In this document: positions 1-8,310 of the stretch, one piece after another | Layout of the letters: each line of letters opens with the position of its first letter | Position numbering within the stretch: position 1 is the stretch's first letter | IMG/VR virus record: IMGVR_UViG_3300039047_000098 | Location: 1 to 25,883 of that record | Reading direction: 5' to 3' (one strand) | Length of the DNA stretch: 25,883 nucleotides | Source of the DNA: a virus | Notes under the pieces: model-generated | Databases searched by the model: none | What the model was told of the DNA's origin: nothing | The model's input: the letters and a program-made list of their open reading frames with translations, nothing else | Made by a program: the position numbers and the translations under genes

Positions 1-1184
1 TAGCCAAAAGATTCAATTCTATCATTTACAGCTGCTGCTGTTAAAAAAGAAGTATCATTATCTGAAAAAGATGATCCTATTTCTGCGGAAGTTTGTATTG
101 CACTTCCTGATATATCGCTAAATGATACACTTGATAAAAAGCCTGAATCATTATTAAAAGCTGATAATGGTATTTCTGATATTAGTTTTCTACGATCTGC
201 ACCATTATCTAAAATTATTAACTCGTCTTGTGCACTATTCACTGATTGTGTCATGTCTGTTAATTCAGATAAATCAATATCTAAATTTAAACTGACTGCT
301 CCACTTGAACCTGTTCCTCCACCTGATAAACCTGTCCCAGCTGTTATTTCAACAGAAGTTATATCGCCTGTGTTTGTCGTGAAACCAAAGCTTTGTATTT
401 TATCTTGTATCGCTGCTGAAGTCATCAATGAAGTATCATTGTCCGAAAATGTTTCTCCACTTGTTTGAATTGCACTAGCTGTTAAATTACTTACAGCAAT
501 ACTATTTAATTGTGCTATACTTCCTAAGCCAAGATTAGATCTTGCTGTTGTTGTGTTTGTAAGATCCGACAAATTTGAAGCTTTTACTAGCTTTTCTCCT
601 AAGCTTGTTGATACTGTCGTAGAAAAATTTGCGTCATCTCCCAAAGCTGATGCTAATTCATTTAAAGTATCTAATGCACCTGGTGCACTGTCAACCAAGC
701 CAGATACCTCTGAATCTACATAAGCTTTGATACTTTGTTGTGTTGCTAATTTACTATCACTATCAGAAGCCATATTGTCCTCGTCAAGTATAGCTGTCCC
801 ACTTACACTTGTATTTATCACAGGGCTTGTAAGTGTTTTGTTTGTCAATGTTTGAGATCCTGTTAAAGTAATCTCTCCAGTAGCTGATAAATCAATATTG
901 TTATTAGCATCATCATAAGACACAGAAATATTTGTCAATGAATTACCTGTTGTAAACATTGTCCCCACTGTATCTTGAATAAACTCAGTAAGAGTTTTAG
1001 CCCCGATAAATAATTCAGTAGATATTTTTACTTTATTGCTTGCAATCTGCAAGTCGGAAGCTGTTCCGTCCCCGTCAAATAAAGTTCTCAAAGTAGTATC
1101 TATACCACCTGTTTCTCCAGTGTGTATAAGCTGAACAAAGCCCTGATTTACGGCTGTATTTCCTATGTTAGTATTACTACTCAT
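1..1184 (-). CDS. Partial tail-fibre-like structural protein (C-terminus outside window)
   Basis: An open minus-strand frame starts at the ATG at 1184-1182 and runs off the left edge without a stop, giving at least 394 residues. The translation is rich in Ser, Thr, Ala, Asn and Asp and has stretches typical of phage fibre and receptor-binding proteins: LTNKTLTSPVI, LATQQSIKAYVDSE, DTLNELASALGDD and the fibre-repeat phrase NLSDLTNTTTARSNLGLG. A unit of about 22 residues (FSDNDTSLMTSAAIQDKIQSFG and a diverged copy) occurs twice, the second cut by the edge. The start overlaps the stop of the upstream zinc-ribbon gene as ATGA, so the two are probably translationally coupled. Position after the capsid genes fits a late structural role. 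Host binding is inferred; no receptor-binding or chaperone domain can be seen because the C-terminus is missing. Confidence 0.8.
   Translation of the reverse strand, partial: MSSNTNIGNTAVNQGFVQLIHTGETGGIDTTLRTLFDGDGTASDLQIASNKVKISTELFIGAKTLTEFIQDTVGTMFTTGNSLTNISVSYDDANNNIDLSATGEITLTGSQTLTNKTLTSPVINTSVSGTAILDEDNMASDSDSKLATQQSIKAYVDSEVSGLVDSAPGALDTLNELASALGDDANFSTTVSTSLGEKLVKASNLSDLTNTTTARSNLGLGSIAQLNSIAVSNLTASAIQTSGETFSDNDTSLMTSAAIQDKIQSFGFTTNTGDITSVEITAGTGLSGGGTGSSGAVSLNLDIDLSELTDMTQSVNSAQDELIILDNGADRRKLISEIPLSAFNNDSGFLSSVSFSDISGSAIQTSAEIGSSFSDNDTSFLTAAAVNDRIESFG
4..452 (-). repeat. Two diverged copies of a ~68-bp coding repeat in the fibre-like gene
   Basis: Plus-strand positions 4-71 and 385-452 are related and keep the same frame. 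Both encode a block of the form FSDNDTS followed by an Ala-rich stretch, a D-(K/R)-I-(Q/E)-S-F-G ending, and a Gly-rich continuation. This is repeat structure of a fibre shaft rather than a mobile element; the DNA copies differ at many positions while the protein pattern is kept. Confidence 0.6.
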
Positions 1185-1399
1185 GAATCAATATTATCTC
1201 CAAGCTCTTCTCTGAGTTTTTTATCAGATAAATGTCCTAATTTTAAAAGAGTTGGTTTGCTGACTAATCTTTGTAGTTTATTAGGTTTATCGCATTCAAA
1301 GTATCCAATTTCTGAACAATCTTTAAACTTTTCGTCTTTAATTGGCTGATGTGTTTCAAACTCTTTACCACATTCGCATTTATATTCGTATATTGGCAT
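1181..1399 (-). CDS. Small FmdB-type zinc-ribbon protein
   Basis: A 72-residue protein beginning MPIYEYKCECG, the characteristic opening of FmdB-family zinc ribbons. Four cysteines are visible: C8 and C10 close together, then C28 and C36, followed by a short QRLVSKP segment like that at the end of the ribbon in this family. The usual second CxxC is spread out here, so metal binding is likely but the spacing is non-standard. The start ATG (1399) has AAAGGG about 7 bases upstream. It lies between the capsid gene and the fibre-like gene and overlaps the latter by ATGA. The role of such proteins in phages is unknown; a small regulatory or virion role is possible. Confidence 0.7.
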   Translation of the reverse strand: MPIYEYKCECGKEFETHQPIKDEKFKDCSEIGYFECDKPNKLQRLVSKPTLLKLGHLSDKKLREELGDNIDS

Positions 1400-1436
1400 T
1401 TAGATCCCTTTCAAATTCTTTTTTAATGATAATATA

Positions 1437-1456
1437 GGGCTATCCGAAAATAGCCC
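1437..1456 (-). terminator. Hairpin downstream of the capsid gene, possible weak terminator
   Basis: Read on the minus strand this is a perfect 7-bp stem, GGGCTAT with ATAGCCC, and a 6-base loop, 27 bases after the capsid stop. It is followed by an AT-rich run but not a clean U tract, so it may reduce read-through from the highly expressed capsid gene or protect the 3' end of its mRNA rather than stop transcription fully. Confidence 0.45.
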
Positions 1457-1482
1457 CATATTTAGTCGATTTTCAATTATGC

Positions 1483-2340
1483 TTATGAAGCATTCTTGAA
1501 GTTGACGATCCCACCTAATGCATTTTCCTCTGGGTGTGATAATGTTGCACCAAACAACATATCAACCACAACAGAAGTTGCTAGATGATCAATGTCATAT
1601 GCACTTTGACTTCTTACGCCAAATTGCTCAGCATAGTAAACAGATTCTCTCTTGAATACAGTACCTGATATATTTACTCCGCCCTCAGACCAGTCTGTTG
1701 AAGGATATACAGGCATACCATATATTTCCATTACATTTCCTGAGACGATTGGGTTTACAGCATCACCTCTTTTTTGTGATTCAGTAAAATCGCCCTGTCC
1801 CATTAAGCCCATGTAAGCTTTTGGATTTGCATAGAAGAAAGTATCTCCGTCTGTGTAGTCATAGTTTTGATCTAGTAATAGTTCAAGTCCGCTTCTTAAT
1901 TCAGCTGGCAAGATGATATCATCAGTTGCAAGTGTAATTAAGTTTTGTGTGTGTCCTTGAAGTTTACCAGCAATATATGCTTCTACACCTTTTGCTAAAG
2001 AATAACCCATAGAACTAGCATAAACTTCGAATAAAGACTGATTTGATTGCACATTGGCAATGTCCTCAATTCTTTTTGCTTCGTAGATATGTTGATCTAG
2101 TGGAATTGTTCTTGAAGTGTCAGTATTTGCGTCATAGGTGACAGCTGAGTCTGCACTCTTATCTCTTTTAGTGTCTTCTTTTACTTGTGGAATATTGATT
2201 CTGTCTACACCAGTAGCAAGTGCTGAAAAGTCTGTAATTTGATTTCTCAATTGCATTCTTTTTTGAGCAAATTCTAAAACTGCATCAGACCACATTTCCC
2301 CAAGAAAAACATCGACTTTTGTAGTCGTCACATTAGCCAT
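1483..2340 (-). CDS. Major capsid protein
   Basis: A 285-residue protein directly after a scaffold-like gene in the order portal, head morphogenesis, scaffold, capsid. It starts MANVTTTKVDVFLGEMWSDA and shows the alternation expected of an HK97-fold coat protein: an N-terminal arm, a central region (ANVQSNQSLFEVYASSMGYSL, a spine-helix-like segment), a block around TFFYANPKAYMGLMGQGDF and a C-terminal part with MEIYGMPVYPSTDW and VYYAEQFGVRSQS. These last two phrases are common in phage coat proteins. The length is typical of a lean HK97-type coat. AAGGGG lies about 9 bases before the ATG, consistent with strong translation. No protease is evident nearby, so maturation cleavage cannot be inferred. 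Confidence 0.88.
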   Translation of the reverse strand: MANVTTTKVDVFLGEMWSDAVLEFAQKRMQLRNQITDFSALATGVDRINIPQVKEDTKRDKSADSAVTYDANTDTSRTIPLDQHIYEAKRIEDIANVQSNQSLFEVYASSMGYSLAKGVEAYIAGKLQGHTQNLITLATDDIILPAELRSGLELLLDQNYDYTDGDTFFYANPKAYMGLMGQGDFTESQKRGDAVNPIVSGNVMEIYGMPVYPSTDWSEGGVNISGTVFKRESVYYAEQFGVRSQSAYDIDHLATSVVVDMLFGATLSHPEENALGGIVNFKNAS

Positions 2341-2364
2341 TTTTAAGCCCCTTTATATGTTATA

Positions 2365-2907
2365 TTAGTTTTTACTATAGCCCTCTAATATCTGATTCCA
2401 AAGCTTCGGATCTCTTTTCATTTTTTTACGATCTTCTTCAGTTATATCAGCAAACTTTGCATTCGTAGCAAACTTGCCACTTGATACAACTTCTTTGGCA
2501 TCTGATACTTGCACTTTCTTTTTACTCAATCTTTCAATGTGCTTTTCCAACTTCATCGTTGGGAGATCTACATAAATTTCCTGTTCTTCATCTGAAAGTT
2601 GAGACAGCAAATGTTCTCGTCTTTGTTTTTCTTGTATTTCAAACTTTTCAACAACTGGTTTCAATTGTTCATTTTCTGCTTTTACATTTTCATACAAAGA
2701 TTTGAATTCCTCTTTTTCCTCAAGTTGTTTTTGTTCTTGAAGTTTAAGATCCTCTTTGAGTTGCTTTAACTCAGCTTCTGCTGTTTGAGCTCTTGTTCGG
2801 TACTTTTTACTTTCTGCAATTAAGCCACCGACTTCATTGTTAGTTTCTTCCTTTGGCTGACTTTCTACTACTGCTTCTTGTTCAACCGCTTTTACATCTT
2901 CTGACAT
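2365..2907 (-). CDS. Capsid scaffolding protein
   Basis: A 180-residue, very charged protein (Glu, Lys and Gln dominate) with a long predicted coiled coil from about residue 30 to 100 (heptad-like runs such as AEAELKQLKEDLKLQEQKQLEEK) and a basic C-terminal tail around KKMKRDPKLWNQILEGY. This composition, the length and the place immediately upstream of the capsid gene are typical of phage scaffolding proteins, which guide procapsid assembly through a basic C-terminal helix-turn-helix and then leave. The strong ribosome binding site AAGGGGAC sits 3 to 4 bases before the ATG. Sequence identity to a known scaffold cannot be judged by eye, so the call rests on composition and synteny. Confidence 0.8.
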   Translation of the reverse strand: MSEDVKAVEQEAVVESQPKEETNNEVGGLIAESKKYRTRAQTAEAELKQLKEDLKLQEQKQLEEKEEFKSLYENVKAENEQLKPVVEKFEIQEKQRREHLLSQLSDEEQEIYVDLPTMKLEKHIERLSKKKVQVSDAKEVVSSGKFATNAKFADITEEDRKKMKRDPKLWNQILEGYSKN

Positions 2908-2916
2908 ACTGTCCCC

Positions 2917-3384
2917 TTATTTTATAGTTATGGTTTTTCTTGCATACTTTCTAATCTTTTGAGCATACAATCTTTCAACCTTATTCATAATTTTGTTTCT
3001 GTTGATAGTCCTCAAGTTGTATATGTCAGTTTCTCGATTGCCTAAAACTATTTCCCCTCTATCATAAGTAATAATTCCAGTATTTTTTCTTGATCCTGCT
3101 CTCATACCTCTTAATGTTCTTCCAGTCAGTCGCATATTTTTATAGCTTGTGGTTGTATCAGTTGACTGATTAGCAAACCCTTTAAGCTTAGCCCCGTCTG
3201 AAAATCTGTTCATACTGTTCGCTTTATATTTTTTATAGCCCGAACTATATGGAAATTTTTTGTATTGTGTGCTATCTTTTTGAAAGATCCCTTTGCTTGC
3301 GTCTTGAATAATAAGATCTATGCCCCTTTGTGCCACAGACTTCATAAACCTGTTGCTGACTTTTGGAATGTCAAATATTCTCAT
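2917..3384 (-). CDS. Small basic head-neck protein candidate, unknown function
   Basis: A 155-residue basic protein beginning MRIFDIPKVSNRF. The start at 3384 is chosen because it forms an ATGA overlap with the stop of the head morphogenesis gene; an in-frame alternative 24 bases upstream would need a longer overlap. The C-terminal third is Arg/Lys-rich (VERLYAQKIRKYARKTITIK). The middle has GRTLRGMRAGS, and the region TYDRGEIVLGNRETDIYNLR looks like the beta-rich part of virion morphogenesis or neck proteins. Position between the Mu-F/SPP1-gp7-like gene and the scaffold suggests a connector or virion assembly role. I do not recognise a specific family. Confidence 0.6.
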   Translation of the reverse strand: MRIFDIPKVSNRFMKSVAQRGIDLIIQDASKGIFQKDSTQYKKFPYSSGYKKYKANSMNRFSDGAKLKGFANQSTDTTTSYKNMRLTGRTLRGMRAGSRKNTGIITYDRGEIVLGNRETDIYNLRTINRNKIMNKVERLYAQKIRKYARKTITIK

Positions 3385-4094
3385 ACTGCCACCCAGTCGT
3401 GTCTGCAATTGTATCCACCTCGTCTGCTAAATCCCTCGAAATCTTTAACATTAAGATTAGCAATCTGTTTGCGTGTCAATGGACCTCTTTCTTTAACTAT
3501 TTCCAATACCTTTTTACAAGCTGGTCTAGTTTTGTCATCATTCACACCTACATATCTAAATTTTTGCTCAGGAAAGTCCTCAAAAGCTTTTGCCCTAGTA
3601 GCATTTGAAAAAGTTGCGAAAGCATCATTAATTAGAAATGATGATTCACTACTGCTGATAAACTTTCCTACACCAAAGCCGTTTGATAAGTTTTGTATTA
3701 TTTGAGCATTTGATTCGCCTGTAATAACACCTCTTATCATAGCATTCTTTAATTGATCTGCGTAAGATCTTGTATTGTTTGTTAAGTATGTTAACTCAAA
3801 TGCAATTAAATCATTAACAGCTTCTATGCTTGCAATAGCCACTTGCGATAATTGTCTTTGACTTAATTGACTAAATATCAATGCTATTTCTTCAGCATAT
3901 ACATTTCTTGTTCTCTCAATAAGCGAAGCATATCCCAGTCTGTTCATCTCGTCAAAAAAGTCTATTTGTCTTGCTAATTGAACAAGCTCAGTATCGTTGA
4001 GTGTTGTCAAACCAATAACAATCTTATCAAGCTTTTTGATAAGTTGATCTTGTATGTTAGCGATCTCTTTATTGTAAAAGTCTAACTTAGCCAA
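3381..4094 (-). CDS. Phage head morphogenesis protein (SPP1 gp7 / Mu gpF-like)
   Basis: A 237-residue protein downstream of the portal. The diagnostic part is the C-terminus: YVGVNDDKTRPACKKV, then a spacer, then FSRRGGYNCRHDW. The pattern D-x-x-T-R-x-x-C ... GG-x-x-C-R-H is the conserved core of minor head proteins of the SPP1 gp7/Mu gpF family, which bind the portal and often enter the capsid with the DNA. The upstream half is helical (residues 1-110). The likely start is a TTG at 4094 overlapping the portal stop by 8 bases, with AGGCGA 6 bases upstream; the next Met is only near residue 50, inside the helical part. The non-ATG start may keep this protein scarce, which suits a minor component. 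Confidence 0.85.
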   Translation of the reverse strand: MAKLDFYNKEIANIQDQLIKKLDKIVIGLTTLNDTELVQLARQIDFFDEMNRLGYASLIERTRNVYAEEIALIFSQLSQRQLSQVAIASIEAVNDLIAFELTYLTNNTRSYADQLKNAMIRGVITGESNAQIIQNLSNGFGVGKFISSSESSFLINDAFATFSNATRAKAFEDFPEQKFRYVGVNDDKTRPACKKVLEIVKERGPLTRKQIANLNVKDFEGFSRRGGYNCRHDWVAV

Positions 4095-5424
4095 CTCGTT
4101 CGCCTATTCTGTCTAATATTGACTGTGTTTGATTAGCTTCTTGTTGCTGTGGGCTTTCTGCGTCCAGCTGTTCAACCATTTCTGTAATTTCTTCTTCTTG
4201 TAAATCTGGGTTTTTCTTTCTCAAATAGCTTTGTCTTGTTTCAAGATCGTTAGCAAAAGCCCAAGTGTAATATGATATTTCCTCGTCTTGCGACATAGGT
4301 ATTTCTCTCTCAGCAAAGTCAATACTGAATTGATCTCCAAGTTGTATGCCACCTGATACTTCACATATTCTTTGTGCTATTCTAAATTGTTCTTTTTCAA
4401 ATGGTCTATAAATCTGTTCAACATCACTTCTCAATGCGTCCATAAGATCTAGTTCACTCATTTTTTTGGAAAGTCCACTTTCAGCTGCTTTATCAGTCCA
4501 ATTAATTCTTACATTATTCGCTTGTGCAATGCTGTCAACCATATACTTTGTTGACTCTATCATACCATTTATATCTGCGTTTGGCGAAGCATAAGAAAAG
4601 TTTGCCCCCTCAGGTAATACAATAGCTTTATCTTGTCCCATTCTGATTATTTGTTCTGTGTCTAATCCTGTAAACAAAGGCTGTCCCAATTGGAATCTGC
4701 CGTGTAATGCTAATTCAGTAAGCATAATATTAATAGATCGCATTCCGTCAACAAGATCGCTTGCACCCTCTCTAAAAAAGTCCCTAGTGTACGGGTGTCT
4801 GTGTGAAATATTAAATGGTATAATATCTCCATACGGGTTTTTATCTCCCTCTACAATAGAAGTGATTTTACCCTTTGAAGAAATCATAAAATACTTTCCT
4901 TCCATATCTTCTGTGTCTTTACTCCAAAACATATATTGTGCGTCCTCTGTTCTTGCCATAAGCTGTGATTCGGCTTGATACATTACTGCAAACGGCTCAT
5001 CTTCATTTGGTTTAAAGAACGGCACAAAGAAGTGAATAGGTCTATATTTTAATTTTTGCTGGGCATCGTCCCAGTGCGTATATAAAGCTTCCGTACCTAA
5101 CAAGTATGTCAGTTGCTCAAATTGTTTCATAAAGGAATCAAAGTCCCCTAAAACTTCATTATATTTATCATTATATCTTACTGGGGCTTGTTGATATACC
5201 AATGCTCGTCTGTTGATTATATTTCTTACCAAGTTAATATACATTGGCGGGATCTGTGAAAGTGATTCACTGTCAAAATATTGTTTTAAATCGTGTTCAA
5301 GATTTATGCCCTCATAATAATCAAGAAGTCTTTCTCTTTCTTCCATTTGCTTATCGTACCCGTCTTTTATGGTTTCCATAAGCAAATTGTATAACATTTT
5401 TTCTGTCAAATTTGTAATTATCAT
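4087..5424 (-). CDS. Portal protein
   Basis: A 445-residue protein between the terminase and the head morphogenesis gene. The ATG at 5424 is preferred over an in-frame GTG at 5442 because AAAGGA lies 8 bases before it and it begins after the terminase stop. It has features of the SPP1/HK97-type portal: a helical N-terminus (EERERLLDYYEG), the phrase PPMYINLVRNIINRRALVYQQAPVRY, a middle wing region, and a helical stem/crown with GASDLVDGMRSINIMLTELALHG and SGLSKKMSELDLMDALRSDVEQIYRPFEKEQ. The C-terminus is acidic and Gln-rich. It forms the dodecameric ring at one capsid vertex through which DNA is packaged by the terminase. Confidence 0.9.
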   Translation of the reverse strand: MIITNLTEKMLYNLLMETIKDGYDKQMEERERLLDYYEGINLEHDLKQYFDSESLSQIPPMYINLVRNIINRRALVYQQAPVRYNDKYNEVLGDFDSFMKQFEQLTYLLGTEALYTHWDDAQQKLKYRPIHFFVPFFKPNEDEPFAVMYQAESQLMARTEDAQYMFWSKDTEDMEGKYFMISSKGKITSIVEGDKNPYGDIIPFNISHRHPYTRDFFREGASDLVDGMRSINIMLTELALHGRFQLGQPLFTGLDTEQIIRMGQDKAIVLPEGANFSYASPNADINGMIESTKYMVDSIAQANNVRINWTDKAAESGLSKKMSELDLMDALRSDVEQIYRPFEKEQFRIAQRICEVSGGIQLGDQFSIDFAEREIPMSQDEEISYYTWAFANDLETRQSYLRKKNPDLQEEEITEMVEQLDAESPQQQEANQTQSILDRIGERVG

Positions 5425-5435
5425 TTGTTGTCCTT

Positions 5436-6629
5436 TTACCACTCTATTGTGTTTGCTTTGCCTTTGAAACCATACCTGTATTCAATGGGGTACATAATTC
5501 CGTCAAGAAAGTGTGATAAAGTTTCTGTTTTCAAAATATGTCCATTTTCTAATGTTGTTAATTCAAGATCTCTAATTGTGTTTTTACATTTAGGATCTAT
5601 AAAAAGCTTTGTTTTACCTCTTGCATCTCCCAGCATTCTGTTTAATGCATTTAATCTGTCTTTCTGTGTCGGGTTTGCTTTTCTACTAATCACTGTAAAT
5701 CCTGCTTCACGCAATATACTATGATCAGACTTTGTGCTATTGCTTGTTCTTGCTTTCCCTGCTGGATCTGGGTACACTGGCACATTAGGTGCAACTTTTT
5801 TCATCATTAAAGCTAATTCAAAAGTATTTGAGTTTTGTAAGCCAATCTCATCAAATACATAAACTTCGCCTTTTGTATTTTCACACATTAATATTGCCGT
5901 CATGTAGCTTGATACACCAAAGTCTATACCCCAAAAAAGTCTAGGTGTTTTATCCATTTCTTTCACATGTATATTTCTGTCAAAGTTGTATGCACATCTA
6001 TTCGCTGCTGTTTCAAAACTTGCTTCATATTCCTGTCTAAAGGTTTTCGGGTCCAAGTTTTTTTTAGCACTGTCTATTTCTTCTGCGGAAATAAACCCGC
6101 CGTCAATTGTAGTAAATTGCCAACTCTTATAGTCTGCGTTATCGCTTTGTCCTTTAACATACATATCGTAAAAATGATTTTGTATTCCTGTTGGTGTACC
6201 GACAAACAATGCTTGTCCCTTAGTTTCTGCTAACATGGGCTGAACGATCTCTCCCCATACATTTGGTTTCATATAAGCATATTCATCTAATACTACTCGA
6301 TTAAGACTGACACCTCTAATGTTGTCCTCTTTGTCAGCTCCCTTTAATTCTATTTTAGCCCCATTATTAAGAGTTATTGACAATTCAGACTCATTTACCT
6401 TAACATCTTTTCCTGCAAAAATTCTTTTAACCAAAGCCCAAGCTACCATTTTAGCTTGTCTATAACTTGGATAAATTATCCAGCGTCTTTCATTTGGTTT
6501 TAATTCAGTATGTAAAAGCCATATCAACGAAAAGAAAGTTTTGCCCCACCTGCGACCACAAACCAAAATTTTGTATCTTGATTTATCGTGCAATATAGAC
6601 TTTCTTGTGTCATCAATCTTCCACTTCAT
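5436..6629 (-). CDS. terL: Terminase large subunit (TerL)
   Basis: A 397-residue packaging motor from the ATG at 6629; a TTG 9 bases upstream is a weaker alternative. The N-terminal ATPase shows Walker A CGRRWGKT (Lys30), Walker B VVLDE (residues 112-116) and a coupling motif VGTPTG (143-148). The C-terminal RNase H-like nuclease begins at FWGIDFGVSSY with the catalytic Asp236, and further acidic positions follow, including the Pro-Asp of VYPDPAG. It translocates DNA into the procapsid through the portal and cuts the concatemer. The gene overlaps the TerS-like gene by 17 bases and lies 11 bases before the portal start. The packaging type (pac or cos) cannot be told from this sequence. Confidence 0.95.
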   Translation of the reverse strand: MKWKIDDTRKSILHDKSRYKILVCGRRWGKTFFSLIWLLHTELKPNERRWIIYPSYRQAKMVAWALVKRIFAGKDVKVNESELSITLNNGAKIELKGADKEDNIRGVSLNRVVLDEYAYMKPNVWGEIVQPMLAETKGQALFVGTPTGIQNHFYDMYVKGQSDNADYKSWQFTTIDGGFISAEEIDSAKKNLDPKTFRQEYEASFETAANRCAYNFDRNIHVKEMDKTPRLFWGIDFGVSSYMTAILMCENTKGEVYVFDEIGLQNSNTFELALMMKKVAPNVPVYPDPAGKARTSNSTKSDHSILREAGFTVISRKANPTQKDRLNALNRMLGDARGKTKLFIDPKCKNTIRDLELTTLENGHILKTETLSHFLDGIMYPIEYRYGFKGKANTIEW

Positions 6630-6903
6630 CAATATCAAACACTTTTATTGGATCTTCATTTACCTCGTGAATACCGACAGTCTGTTTTGGTTTACCCTCA
6701 AGCCTGTCTGCTATGAAATGAACAGCCCAGCTTTCGCCCTTGACTGCAAAATCAAATACTTTACGCATAATAAACTCTAATTTATCAGCATCAGTTCCTT
6801 TGACTTCTTCAGATCCTATTTTTTTTAACAAACTATTTAATGTTGTTGTGCCTTTTGGTCGCCCTTTTGGATTACCTGACTGTCCTTTTTTAAACTTCGC
6901 CAT
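6613..6903 (-). CDS. Small terminase-like protein (DUF5681-type N-terminus)
   Basis: A 96-residue protein directly upstream of TerL. The N-terminus FKKGQSGNPKGRPKG is the signature of the DUF5681 domain often found at the start of phage small-terminase-like or DNA-binding proteins. A helical middle follows (LEFIMRKVFDFAVKGESWAVHFIADRLEGKPKQT), whose DRLEGKPKQ phrase is common in such terminase partners, then an acidic tail. Synteny supports a role in recognising the phage genome for packaging. No separate HTH can be pointed to with certainty. Its end overlaps the TerL start, so translation is probably coupled. Confidence 0.8.
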   Translation of the reverse strand: MAKFKKGQSGNPKGRPKGTTTLNSLLKKIGSEEVKGTDADKLEFIMRKVFDFAVKGESWAVHFIADRLEGKPKQTVGIHEVNEDPIKVFDIDEVED

Positions 6904-6919
6904 ACCTGTTAATTCCCTG

Positions 6920-7453
6920 TTAAAACAGGAATTTTATAACTTTATCAGCTATTTCCCCTGCTTTCTGTTTATCCGTTATTTGAATTACTTCCAAATCGGG
7001 TTTCAAACACTCATCACTGAGTATATTATTTATCTTTGTCTGCCTAGACTTTTTAAACTTTTCTGACTGAGTATCATTTCTTTCCTCATGTCTTTTTTCT
7101 AATGTTTTCTTATCAAGATCTAAAACAATGAACTTCTGCTCATATTTGTCCTGTAAGTGTAATAAATTCTTTCTAGTAAACAGCCTATCGCCCTCAAATA
7201 GAACATTATAGTCTGTAATCTGTAAAAACTTCTCATAATCTTTTTGCACTGCCATAGAAAGCTTGTCAGTCCCGCCAAAAGTATCATTTTGCTGGTAAAT
7301 GCCAAGTATTGCTGTGTCGCCTGATATATAGCCCCTGAGAAGCCCATATTTAAAAAATTTCGGCTCATCCTCCACTTTGTTTAATATTTCTCTTACAAGT
7401 GTTGTTTTTCCAGAGCATGGCACACCGCCTATTGCTACAACTCTTTTAACCAT
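6920..7453 (-). CDS. P-loop kinase, predicted hydroxymethylpyrimidine-DNA kinase
   Basis: A 177-residue P-loop NTPase opening VKRVVAIGGVPCSGKTTL, with Walker A G10-VPCS-G15-K16-T17. A strand ending in FEGDR (Asp/Arg at the expected catalytic position) and a basic lid-like segment (KTLEKRHEERND, followed by SEKFKKSRQTK) give it the shape of a small nucleotide- or base-phosphorylating kinase. Kinases of this kind are known partners in phage thymine hypermodification, where they phosphorylate 5-hydroxymethyluracil in DNA. Here it is the last gene of an operon with a dioxygenase, a pyrophosphorylase-like protein, GATase and GNAT, and it overlaps the preceding gene by 19 bases. The substrate is inferred from the neighbours; a deoxynucleoside or tRNA-end kinase cannot be excluded from sequence alone. 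Confidence 0.75.
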   Translation of the reverse strand: MVKRVVAIGGVPCSGKTTLVREILNKVEDEPKFFKYGLLRGYISGDTAILGIYQQNDTFGGTDKLSMAVQKDYEKFLQITDYNVLFEGDRLFTRKNLLHLQDKYEQKFIVLDLDKKTLEKRHEERNDTQSEKFKKSRQTKINNILSDECLKPDLEVIQITDKQKAGEIADKVIKFLF

Positions 7454-8310
7454 TGTTTATCATATGTTTCGTTCCTGAAATCCCATAAAACATTCCAATT
7501 AACCCCGTCTGAAACTAGATCTTGCATTTTTTCTATTTCTTTTCGCTGACGATCTATGTAATAACCTACATATCTTTTGCCCTTTTTGAACTTTTTAAAA
7601 GCACAAAGTGTAGTTTCTATGTTCCAAATGTTTGTATGTTGTATATCAAGCTGCTCTATTTCTTCTTTAACAAGCTCGAATTGGTATTGTAAATACCCTA
7701 ATTCATTTTTATTTAATCTTTTTTTCTTGCCGTGCGTATCTAAATCAAATCTTTCAATGCTGTAAACTAAACCATTTCTACAGCTTTCGGCATTTTTCAG
7801 GTCTAAATATGTTGGCTCTAAATCAAAATCTGTTAAAACATTTACCATTTCTAAATAAATGAACATAGTAAATCTGCCAAAGTAGTGTATTTTCATTAGA
7901 TCCTGATAACAATTATCATATGTCATCTGTCTGTTTGGCTGTTTTAAAGAATTAAAATATTCCTCTTGTGTTAAGCCGTTTAACAAGCTTTTATATGATT
8001 TAAATATATTTACAAACTCATTAAAGCTTTTTACTTTCAGACGATCTGTTTGAAAGATAGTTTTGTGCTTGTTGCTATCCCACCACCTACTTAACCTGTC
8101 CTCATCAACATTTTCAAAATCTGGAAACTCATTGTATATGTAATACACTGTGCTTCCTGAATAACAACAAGCATATAAAAAAGCTAACCAATATCTTTGT
8201 TCAATGTTTAGCTCAAATCTATTGCTGATATATTTCAGACAATCATTAGCTGGATCAATGTCTTTCGCTTCTGAGGATCTTATGTGGTAATCAATATATT
8301 CATTTACCAT
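7435..8310 (-). CDS. Alpha-glutamyl/putrescinyl thymine pyrophosphorylase or amino acid:DNA transferase-like protein
   Basis: A 291-residue, largely alpha-helical protein from ATG 8310 (a TTG two codons upstream is possible). The segment NRFELNIEQRYWLAFLYACCYSGSTVYYIYNEFPDF (about residues 30-65) matches my memory of the helical pyrophosphorylase/amino-acid:DNA-transferase families that replace an activated 5-(pyrophospho)hydroxymethyl group of thymine with an amine. A second block follows, WWDSNKHKTIFQTDRLKVKS, which resembles the basic, trypsin-like spacing of the same family. It is fused in tight overlap with GNAT upstream and the kinase downstream, the partners expected of this chemistry. 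The call rests on recalled sequence character and context; exact clade and nucleophile (amino acid, ammonia, polyamine) are not determinable here. Confidence 0.65.
   Translation of the reverse strand: MVNEYIDYHIRSSEAKDIDPANDCLKYISNRFELNIEQRYWLAFLYACCYSGSTVYYIYNEFPDFENVDEDRLSRWWDSNKHKTIFQTDRLKVKSFNEFVNIFKSYKSLLNGLTQEEYFNSLKQPNRQMTYDNCYQDLMKIHYFGRFTMFIYLEMVNVLTDFDLEPTYLDLKNAESCRNGLVYSIERFDLDTHGKKKRLNKNELGYLQYQFELVKEEIEQLDIQHTNIWNIETTLCAFKKFKKGKRYVGYYIDRQRKEIEKMQDLVSDGVNWNVLWDFRNETYDKQWLKEL

Noticed and set aside
3265-3705. Rightward frames of 81-146 codons across the head morphogenesis and neck genes
   Set aside because: They are antisense to genes with clear family motifs and have no ribosome binding sites; long antisense frames are common in AT-rich coding DNA with few antisense stops.
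6898-6935. Short inverted repeat CCTGTT/AACAGG near the kinase stop
   Set aside because: Only 6 bp with a 2-base loop, no U tract, and it sits between two genes that appear to be co-transcribed; chance is likely.
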